Source: Streptomyces sp. SAI-127 (lineage in GTDB: Bacteria > Actinomycetota > Actinomycetes > Streptomycetales > Streptomycetaceae). From it: a DNA stretch of 64,000 bases. The DNA lies in the NCBI RefSeq assembly GCF_029894425.1, contig NZ_JARXYJ010000001.1, positions 3,968,001-4,032,000 of the forward strand. The letters are read 5' to 3'. The translations under genes were made by a program, and so were the position numbers. Below are positions 53,963-60,953 of this stretch, piece by piece. Below the pieces are notes generated by a model. It was not told the origin of the DNA. It did not search any database and saw nothing but the letters and a program-made list of their open reading frames with translations. Every line of letters begins with the position of its first letter. The first letter of the stretch is position 1.

Positions 53963-55651
53963 ATGCCCATACTCAACAGAAGACCGGCACGGTTCTGGAC
54001 CGCGGCCCTCACTACGGCCCTCGCCCTGGGAGTCGCGGGCCCCGCGTCCGCCGCGGACGTCAACAACGCCAAGAACGCCGGCTTCGAGTCCGGCCTGACC
54101 AACTGGACCTGTTCGGCGAACAGCGGTACGACCGTCTCCTCCCCCGTGCACGGCGGCTCGGCCGCGCTGAAGGCGACGCCGGCCGGGCAGGACAACGCCA
54201 AGTGCGTCCAGACGGTGGCCGTCAGGCCGAATGCCACGTACACACTGAGCGCCTGGGTGCAGGGCGGCTACGCCTACCTGGGCGCGACCGGCACCGGCAC
54301 GACGGACGTGTCGACCTGGACCCCTGACACCGCCTCCTGGAAGCAGCTGACGACCACCTTCACGACGGGCGCCTCGACGACCTCCGTGACGGTCTACACG
54401 CACGGCTGGTACGGACAGGCCGCGTACCTCGCGGACGACGTCTCGGTGCTCGGCCCGGACGGGGGCGGCGGGGGCGATCCCGCTCCTACGATCCCGGCGG
54501 CACCGGCCGGCCTGGCGGTCTCCGGCACGTCCTCCTCGTCCGTCTCCCTGTCCTGGAACGCGGTGCCGGGCGCGACGGGCTACCACGTCTACCGGAACGG
54601 TACGAAGATCACGGCGGTGACCGGGGCGTCGGCGACCGTGACCGGACTGGCCGCCTCCACCTCGTACAGCTTCCAGGTCACGGCGGTGAACTCGGCTGGT
54701 GAGTCCGTGAAGTCGGGCGCGGTGACGGGGACGACGACCGCTTCCCCGGGCGACGGGGGCAGCGCACTGCCCAAGCACGCGGTCACCGGGTACTGGCAGA
54801 ACTTCAACAACGGGGCGACGGTCCAGAAGCTGTCGGCGGTGCAGTCGCAGTACGACATCATCGCGGTCGCCTTTGCGGACGCCACGACGACTCCGGGCGC
54901 CGTGACCTTCGCCCTGGACTCGGCCGGGCTCGGCGGGTACACGGTCGACCAGTTCAAGGCGGACATCAAGGCGAAGCAGGCGGCCGGGAAGAAGGTCGTC
55001 GTCTCCGTGGGCGGCCAGAACGGCACGGTCTCGGTGAACGACCCGACGTCGGCGGCGAACTTCGCGAACTCGGTGTACGCGCTGATGCAGACGTACGGCT
55101 TCGACGGGGTCGACATCGATCTGGAGAACGGGCTCAACGCGGCGTACATGTCACAGGCGTTGCGATCGCTGTCGGCAAAGGCGGGGCCGGGTCTGATCCT
55201 CACGATGGCGCCACAGACCATCGACATGCAGTCGACGTCCAACGCGTACTTCCAGACCGCGCTGAACGTGAAGGACATCCTCACGGTCGTCAACATGCAG
55301 TACTACAACAGCGGTTCGATGCTGGGCTGCGACGGCAAGGTGTACTCCCAGGGCTCGGTGGACTTCCTGACCGCCCTGGCCTGCATCCAGCTGGAGGGCG
55401 GGCTCTCCCCGTCCCAGGTGGGGTTGGGTCTGCCGGCGTCCACCAGCGGGGCGGGCAGCGGCTATGTCTCGCCCTCCGTGGTGAACAACGCGCTGGACTG
55501 CCTGACGAAGGGCACGGGGTGCGGCTCCTTCAAGCCGTCGAAGACCTACCCGGACCTGCGCGGCGCCATGACCTGGTCGACGAACTGGGACGCGGCGGCG
55601 GGCAACGCGTGGTCCAACACGGTGGGACCGCACGTGCACGGGTTGCCGTAG
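53963..55651 (+). CDS. secreted GH18 chitinase with CBM and fibronectin III domain
   Basis: 562 aa. A signal peptide (RRPARFWTAALTTALALGVA) ends in ASA near residue 31. A carbohydrate-binding module at about 32-165 starts DVNNAKNAGFESGLTNWTC. A glycine linker and fibronectin III repeat are at about 178-260. The GH18 barrel (about 268-562) has DGVDIDLE at 381-388, with catalytic E388. It degrades chitin outside the cell. A dre box in the promoter indicates control by GlcNAc through DasR. No ribosome site precedes the ATG. Confidence 0.94.
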   Translation: MPILNRRPARFWTAALTTALALGVAGPASAADVNNAKNAGFESGLTNWTCSANSGTTVSSPVHGGSAALKATPAGQDNAKCVQTVAVRPNATYTLSAWVQGGYAYLGATGTGTTDVSTWTPDTASWKQLTTTFTTGASTTSVTVYTHGWYGQAAYLADDVSVLGPDGGGGGDPAPTIPAAPAGLAVSGTSSSSVSLSWNAVPGATGYHVYRNGTKITAVTGASATVTGLAASTSYSFQVTAVNSAGESVKSGAVTGTTTASPGDGGSALPKHAVTGYWQNFNNGATVQKLSAVQSQYDIIAVAFADATTTPGAVTFALDSAGLGGYTVDQFKADIKAKQAAGKKVVVSVGGQNGTVSVNDPTSAANFANSVYALMQTYGFDGVDIDLENGLNAAYMSQALRSLSAKAGPGLILTMAPQTIDMQSTSNAYFQTALNVKDILTVVNMQYYNSGSMLGCDGKVYSQGSVDFLTALACIQLEGGLSPSQVGLGLPASTSGAGSGYVSPSVVNNALDCLTKGTGCGSFKPSKTYPDLRGAMTWSTNWDAAAGNAWSNTVGPHVHGLP

Positions 55652-55730
55652 CCGTTGGTCAGGACGCGGCCGGGTTGTCGCTCTGGACGACCGCCATGAC
55701 TTCCCGGCCCGTCTCACCGATCGTCCACCG

Positions 55731-56135
55731 TCACGCCAGTGGCCGGTAGTACCCGAGGACCGGTGCCAGCTGGGCGAACCACTGGCCCAGGGTGTCCCGG
55801 CTCTTCGCGTCGACGACGCACTCGTAGAAGCGGCCGTCGAGGTGGATGACGGCCATCATCAGGGTCTTGCCGCTCGGCCCGGCCTTGTAGTGGACGCTGC
55901 GGATCTCGTGCCAGGGGAACTCGGCGGAGTGCCCGTGGTCCTCGAAGGCGACGCCCGCGGAGTCGACGACGACGGAGTTGTGCCGGTCCACGGCCATGAA
56001 CTCCGGGCCCTCGGGCACCTCCTGGGGCGGCTGAGGAGCGAAGGCGGACGGGGGCGGCGGCGGGCCGAAACCCGGCGGGGCGCCGTACGGCTGGGGCGGG
56101 TTGCCGTGGGGCGGTGGCGGGGTGGTCATCGGCAT
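55731..56135 (-). CDS. proline-rich small protein with PH-like domain
   Basis: 134 aa from ATG 56135, with AGGGGA upstream. Residues 1-40 are Pro/Gly-rich (TPPPPHGNPPQPYGAPPGFG). The C-terminal 80 residues (VVVDSAGVAFEDHGHSAEFP, WHEIRSVHYKAGPSGKTLMM) suggest a PH-like or beta-barrel domain. I do not recognise the family by name. It stands alone between the chitinase (convergent) and the sigma factor (divergent). Confidence 0.65.
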   Translation of the reverse strand: MPMTTPPPPHGNPPQPYGAPPGFGPPPPPSAFAPQPPQEVPEGPEFMAVDRHNSVVVDSAGVAFEDHGHSAEFPWHEIRSVHYKAGPSGKTLMMAVIHLDGRFYECVVDAKSRDTLGQWFAQLAPVLGYYRPLA

Positions 56136-56252
56136 CCGTCCCCTGGCGTCGCGGACTGCTTCCAAGTCATGTGAAACATTCTCCCCACCCCACAGCGTCA
56201 GTGAAGTGAGGACCTCTTCCAGAGCCGGGCGCACAGCACCAAGGGGGAACAC

Positions 56253-56759
56253 ATGAGAAAGGCCCGCGCGGACGAATACGCGGAGTTCGCCGCCGCCCGG
56301 GCCGGACACCTGTACCGGTCGGCGTGTCTGCTGACCGCGGGTGACACCCATCTCGCGGAGGACCTGGTGCAGGAGTCGCTCGGGCGGATCTACGTCCGCT
56401 GGAGCCGGATCTCCGTCGTCGGCAACCCCGCGGCCTACGCGCAGACCGTCCTGGTCCGGGTGTTCCTGACCCATCAGCGCCGCCGCAGCAGCAGAGAACG
56501 CGCAACCGATGTCCTGCCGGAGGTGGCCGCCGCCGGTGTCGACACGCCCCTGCGGCTGACGCTGCTCGACGCCCTCGCCCGGCTGCCCGCCAAGGACCGG
56601 GCCGTGGTCGTCCTGCGCTACTGGGAGGACCGCTCCATCGAGGAGACCGCCGGTGTCCTCAACGCGAGCGCGGCAGCCGTCCGCACGCGCTGCACCCGAG
56701 CCCTCAAGCAGCTGCGCGAACTCCTCGGCGAGGACATCGGCGCCTACGCCCGGCCCTGA
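56253..56759 (+). CDS. SigE-family ECF RNA polymerase sigma factor
   Basis: 168 aa from ATG 56253, with AGGGGG upstream. Region 2 is at about 5-70 (TAGDTHLAEDLVQESLGRIY, RWSRISVVGNPAAYAQTVLV) and region 4 at about 100-160 (LDALARLPAKDRAVVVLRYW, SIEETAGVLNASAAAVRTRC). Members of this actinobacterial ECF group control cell-envelope or secretion-linked genes. The membrane-anchored gene 51 bp downstream looks like its regulator. Confidence 0.93.
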   Translation: MRKARADEYAEFAAARAGHLYRSACLLTAGDTHLAEDLVQESLGRIYVRWSRISVVGNPAAYAQTVLVRVFLTHQRRRSSRERATDVLPEVAAAGVDTPLRLTLLDALARLPAKDRAVVVLRYWEDRSIEETAGVLNASAAAVRTRCTRALKQLRELLGEDIGAYARP

Positions 56760-56810
56760 CCGGCCCCCTGACTTCCCTTTCGTCCGACCGACCGGAACGG
56801 TGGCTTCGCC

Positions 56811-58067
56811 ATGTTCGCAGACCAGCACGAGGACCCCTTCGAGGAGCGGCTCGCCGCCGCCCTGCACGAGACCGGCGGCGGGTTCGACACCGATCGCACT
56901 GCCCTCGCCGCGCGCGGCGAGGCGCATGGCCGGCGCACGCGGTTCGTGCGGCGGGCCGCCGTCGCCGGGGGCACCGCGGGCGTCGTGCTCGCCTGCGTGG
57001 GCGGGGCGCTGGTCCTGCGGCCGGGCGGTACGGCGACCGAGGCCGTGCCGTCGTCCGTGACGGCCTCCGCCAAGCCGAAGCCGAGCATCACGGCCAGGCT
57101 CGCGACCGACGAGGAGATGATCGAGACCCTCAAGAGCCTGTTGCCCAAGGGCGACTTCAGCGAGGAGCGCGGGACGGGCACCGAGCCGACCGACGCCCGG
57201 AAGGTGCCGGCGCCGTCCGCCGGGCTCGTCTTCGACGACGGCAAGGGCGCCGCGGCCATCGGGGTCACCGTGGGCCGGGTGCAGCCGGGCGGTACGACGG
57301 CCCGGCAGGCGGCCCGGTGCCCCGACCGGCTGGCCATCCCGTACGACGCCTGCAACACGAGCCGGCTCGCCGACGGCTCCGTGGTCACCGTGCTCCAGGG
57401 GTACGAGTATCCCGACCGCCGGGTGGCGGACACCAAGCTCTGGACCGCCGAGCTGGTCACCCCGACCGGGCAGCACATCACCGTGAGCGAGTGGAACGCG
57501 GCCGCCGAGAAGGACAAGCCCGTCACCCGGACCGATCCCCCGCTGAACCCGGCTCAGTTGACGCGGCTGGCGGCGGCGCAGGAGTGGCGCACCGTCGCGA
57601 ACGCCCTCCCCGAGCCTCTCCCCGAGCCGGAGCTCCCCGGCTCCGACCTGCACGCCCGCACCGACCTGCTGGCCCTGCTGGCCCTGCTGCCGAAGGGGTT
57701 GAAGGTGACCGCCAAGAGCAGCGACGACGGCGACTTCGCCTACGCCGTGGTCGACGACGGCAAGGGCCGGAGCATGGTCCAGGTCAATGTGCAGCCCGAC
57801 ATGCTGGACGTGGCCGGTGACCTCTTCGACTCGAGCTCCGAGACGCTGCCCGACGGCACCCGGGTCGCCGTGCAGCAGGGTCCCGGGGACAGGGGCGACC
57901 AGGTCATGTGGACCGTCGACACCATGCGCGCCGACGGCAGGCGCGTGGTGATCAGCGCCTTCAACGCCGGCACCCAGAACGAGCCCGCGACCCGTGCGAC
58001 CCCGGCGCTGACCATCGCCCAGATGCGGGAGATGGCGCTCGACGCCCGGTGGTGGAGCGGCAGTTAG
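56811..58067 (+). CDS. membrane-anchored protein partnering the ECF sigma factor
   Basis: 418 aa from ATG 56811, with GGTGG upstream. The cytosolic N-terminus (about 1-45) is charged, followed by one transmembrane helix at about 48-69. The large external part is unrecognised but has repeated beta-type stretches (SVVTVLQGYEYPDRRVADTK, TRVAVQQGPGDRGDQVMWTV). Co-transcription with a SigE-type ECF gene is the pattern of anti-sigma factors in Streptomyces. Its stop overlaps the convergent Nramp stop by 4 nt. Confidence 0.75.
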   Translation: MFADQHEDPFEERLAAALHETGGGFDTDRTALAARGEAHGRRTRFVRRAAVAGGTAGVVLACVGGALVLRPGGTATEAVPSSVTASAKPKPSITARLATDEEMIETLKSLLPKGDFSEERGTGTEPTDARKVPAPSAGLVFDDGKGAAAIGVTVGRVQPGGTTARQAARCPDRLAIPYDACNTSRLADGSVVTVLQGYEYPDRRVADTKLWTAELVTPTGQHITVSEWNAAAEKDKPVTRTDPPLNPAQLTRLAAAQEWRTVANALPEPLPEPELPGSDLHARTDLLALLALLPKGLKVTAKSSDDGDFAYAVVDDGKGRSMVQVNVQPDMLDVAGDLFDSSSETLPDGTRVAVQQGPGDRGDQVMWTVDTMRADGRRVVISAFNAGTQNEPATRATPALTIAQMREMALDARWWSGS

Positions 58068-59380
58068 AAGAACTCCGACCACGGCTGGTCCCAGATCTGC
58101 TTCACGCACAGGACCAGGAACAGCAGGCCCGCGATCGCCAGCATCGCGTTGCTCAGGGGGCCGTTGCGCCACTCCCTGGGCGTGCGGGAGGTGTTCAGCA
58201 GCCACATCAGCGTGCCGGCCAGGAAGGGGAGGAAGGCCGCGCCGAGGACGCCGTAGATGATGATCAGGCGGAAGGGCTGGCCCTGGAAGAGCAGGACCAT
58301 CGGGGGGAACGTCAGCCAGAGCAGATAGGCGCGGAAGGGCCAGGAGCGCTCGCGCGAGCCGGACGCGACCTCCTGGCCGGAGGCCTTCGCCGCCTCGCCG
58401 CCGCGGTACCGCGCCACGAAGTCCGCGAACATCAGACTCACCCCGTGCCAGACGCCGATCAGCGAGGTGAAGGAGGTGGCGAAGAAGCCGATCAGGAAGA
58501 ACTTGGCGGTCGCCGACCCGTACTCGTCCTCCAGGATGTCGCTCAGCTGGATGAGCCCCTTGTCGCCGCTCGCGATCGCCACGTCGGCGCTGTGCAGCAG
58601 TTCCGCGCCGACGAAGAGCATGGCGACGACGAAGATGCCGGTGGTGATGTAGGCGACCCGGTTGTCGAGGCGCATCACCTTCATCCAGCCGGTGTTGGTC
58701 CACCCCTTGGCGTTGACCCAGTAGCCGTACGCCGCGAGCGTGATCGTGCCGCCGACGCCGCCGATCAGACCGAGGGTGTTGAGGATCGAGTCCTTCTCGT
58801 CGGGCAGGACGGGGAGCAGGCCCGCGAAGGCGTCGGGGAGGTTCGGGGTGACCCTGATCGCCAGGTACACCGTCACCACGAACATGACGCCCACCAGGAC
58901 CGTCATGACCTTCTCGAACACCGCGTACTTGTTGAACCAGACGAAGACCAGGCCGACCAGACCGCACGCGATGGCCCACCATTCGAGGTCCATCACGTCC
59001 GGGAACAGCGCCTGAAGGGGCAGCGCGCTCGACGACATCGCCGCCGCGCCGTACACGAAGCCCCAGATCACCACGTAGACGGCGAAGAACCAGGTGGTCC
59101 AGCGGCCCAGGCTCGCCCAGCCGTCGAACAGGGTGCTGCCGGTGGACAGATGCCACCGGCCCGCCGCCTCCGCGAGGGAGATCTTGACCAGACAGCCGAT
59201 CACCGCGGCCCACAGCAGGGTGTAGCCGAAGTTGCTGCCCGCGATGAGCGTGGCGACCAGATCTCCGGCGCCGACGCCGGTCGCGGCGACGACGATTCCC
59301 GGGCCGATGTACCGCCAACTGGACTTGCGCGGTACGGAGTTCGCCTCACCGGTCACTGTGTTGTCCGTGGTGTCCGCCAT
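58064..59380 (-). CDS. Nramp-family transporter lacking canonical metal-site motifs
   Basis: 438 aa from ATG 59380. About eleven membrane segments follow the pattern of Nramp/APC transporters. Helix 1 reads GPGIVVAATGVGAGDLVATL where Mn/Fe Nramps have DPGN, and helix 6 reads GGTITLAAYGYWVNAKG in place of the A-x-x-MPH motif. So both metal-ligand motifs differ. It could carry another cation (e.g. Mg2+) or a different substrate, as in Nramp-related clades. Convergent with the ECF partner gene. The usual ribosome site is lacking. Confidence 0.82.
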   Translation of the reverse strand: MADTTDNTVTGEANSVPRKSSWRYIGPGIVVAATGVGAGDLVATLIAGSNFGYTLLWAAVIGCLVKISLAEAAGRWHLSTGSTLFDGWASLGRWTTWFFAVYVVIWGFVYGAAAMSSSALPLQALFPDVMDLEWWAIACGLVGLVFVWFNKYAVFEKVMTVLVGVMFVVTVYLAIRVTPNLPDAFAGLLPVLPDEKDSILNTLGLIGGVGGTITLAAYGYWVNAKGWTNTGWMKVMRLDNRVAYITTGIFVVAMLFVGAELLHSADVAIASGDKGLIQLSDILEDEYGSATAKFFLIGFFATSFTSLIGVWHGVSLMFADFVARYRGGEAAKASGQEVASGSRERSWPFRAYLLWLTFPPMVLLFQGQPFRLIIIYGVLGAAFLPFLAGTLMWLLNTSRTPREWRNGPLSNAMLAIAGLLFLVLCVKQIWDQPWSEFF

Positions 59381-59437
59381 GAAGGTCAAGAAACCCTAAA
59401 GATCGCGACCCGGCAAGAGGGCGTGCGGTGAAGGAAG

Positions 59438-59986
59438 TCAGAGGTCGCCCGGGGGGCGTCCACCGCAGCCGGCGCCCCCGCAGGTACCCAGTTCGAACCA
59501 GACCGTCTTGCCCGGCCCGTCCTCGTGCCAGCCCCAGCGCAGCGCGAGCGCCTCCACCAGGAACATCCCGCGGCCGCTCTCCGAGACCCCGGCGTCCAGC
59601 ACCCGCGGGACGCGCCGGCCGGAGTCGGCGACCTCGCAGCGCAGCAGGCCGTGCGCGGCGGACAGAGTGAGGGTGAAGCGGCCGGCCGAGTGCAGCAGGG
59701 CGTTGGTGACCAGCTCGCTCACGAGGAGTTCGGCGGTGTCCACCAGGTCGTCCCGCTCCGCGAGCCCCCACCCCTCCAGCTGTCTTCGGACCTCGGCCCT
59801 GGCCTCGCGCACCGCGGACGGACGGGGCTCGTACTCGACACTCGAGTGACCTGCTCCCAGGGGAGGTTGGGGGTAGGCGGCGTAACGAGGGTCGGGATCC
59901 GGAAGGCGTCCCCCGGAGAGTCGCAGCATGTTCACAGGGTGGCCCCCGCGGGGGCGGGGCACACGGGGAGTACTACCTGATTCCAT
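59438..59986 (-). CDS. RsbW-like anti-sigma factor ATPase
   Basis: 182 aa from ATG 59986. The HATPase domain of the GHKL type has AELLVSELVTNALLHSAGRF (N box), then EVADSGRRVPRVLDAG and SESGRGMFLVEALALRWGWH (G boxes). Such proteins bind and phosphorylate anti-anti-sigma factors in stress networks. It lies 21 nt after the MEDS-domain gene stop, so they are probably co-transcribed. No partner sigma factor is next to it. Confidence 0.9.
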   Translation of the reverse strand: MESGSTPRVPRPRGGHPVNMLRLSGGRLPDPDPRYAAYPQPPLGAGHSSVEYEPRPSAVREARAEVRRQLEGWGLAERDDLVDTAELLVSELVTNALLHSAGRFTLTLSAAHGLLRCEVADSGRRVPRVLDAGVSESGRGMFLVEALALRWGWHEDGPGKTVWFELGTCGGAGCGGRPPGDL

Positions 59987-60007
59987 ACCTGCACCACACC
60001 TGTACGA

Positions 60008-60898
60008 CTACGCGTACTGCAGTCGTACGGTCGACCCGTCCCGGTCGTCGCGTACGTCGACGTACGCACACACCTGGCGCGCGTACCAGAGCCCCTGGCC
60101 GGACTCCAGGTCGGTGGTGTCCGGCGGGACGAATCCGGCGAGGGGGTCGCCCACGCGGCGTCGCGAGCGCAGTTCGCAGACGCAGTGCGTGTCCTGTCCC
60201 CACAGCAGCGCGGTACCGGCCCGCTCCCCCACGGCCTGTGCCGCCTCGGCGACGGCCGTCGCGAACAGTTCCGCGTCGGCGGGCGCGAGACCACGCGCCT
60301 GCACCCCGAGCCGTACGGCGTCGGCGGCCAGGTCGGTGAGGAGCTCCGCGTCCGGCGGGGGCGGCGCCAGGGGTACGGCGTTCAGCTCGGCGACCAGGCG
60401 TACGGGCTCCTCGTACACGTCCGTGTCCGGGTGGGCCCTGCGGGCCGCGTCGATGATCGCGGGACCCGCGGTGCGGGTGTCGTAGGCGCACAGCGCGGTG
60501 GTGGCGAGCGGCGCGAAGAGGAGGTTGGCGAGGGCCTCGTAGCGGATCCACTCCGTGGTCTCGCGGGGGGAACGGCCGGCCCTGCCGTTCCAGACGGGTT
60601 CCATGAGCAGGTGGATGCGGCCGCCGGGCCCGGCATGCGCCGCGAGGTACCCGGCGCCCTGCGCGACCGCGTTCGCGGCGGAGCCGGTGTACCAGTCGGT
60701 GTGGTCGATGAGGGTGACGTGCTGGGCGTCCATGCCGAGGGTGTCCCGGAGGACGGCGAGGTGGTGGGGGGAGGCGATGGCTGCGGGCGGGGGTTCGTCG
60801 GGCGTGTTGAACGCCTCCGTGAGGAAGGGGAGGGCGTTGGCGAGGAATTCGTCGTCGGTGGAGTGGATGGACATGCGGTGGTCGAAGGGGCTGCTCAT
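60008..60898 (-). CDS. MEDS-domain / HATPase regulatory protein
   Basis: 296 aa from ATG 60898, with AAGGA upstream. The N-terminal half (about 8-165) is a MEDS (DcmR-type) sensory domain: [57 protein letters not shown]. The C-terminal half (about 175-290) is an HATPase-type fold (LTDLAADAVRLGVQARGL, then AVAEAAQAVGERAGTALLWG). Such pairs of domain types regulate anti-sigma networks in Streptomyces. It heads a two-gene unit with the RsbW-like gene. Confidence 0.87.
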   Translation of the reverse strand: MSSPFDHRMSIHSTDDEFLANALPFLTEAFNTPDEPPPAAIASPHHLAVLRDTLGMDAQHVTLIDHTDWYTGSAANAVAQGAGYLAAHAGPGGRIHLLMEPVWNGRAGRSPRETTEWIRYEALANLLFAPLATTALCAYDTRTAGPAIIDAARRAHPDTDVYEEPVRLVAELNAVPLAPPPPDAELLTDLAADAVRLGVQARGLAPADAELFATAVAEAAQAVGERAGTALLWGQDTHCVCELRSRRRVGDPLAGFVPPDTTDLESGQGLWYARQVCAYVDVRDDRDGSTVRLQYA

Positions 60899-60953
60899 GG
60901 GGGGATCCTTCAGGTGGGGTGGGTGTTCGGTGGACGAGGGTGGCTGGGACCCG

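Noticed and set aside
55731..59318. 1195-codon minus-strand frame
   Set aside because: Only its last 134 codons look real (the Pro-rich small protein); the rest is antisense to the sigma factor operon and out of frame with the Nramp-family gene.
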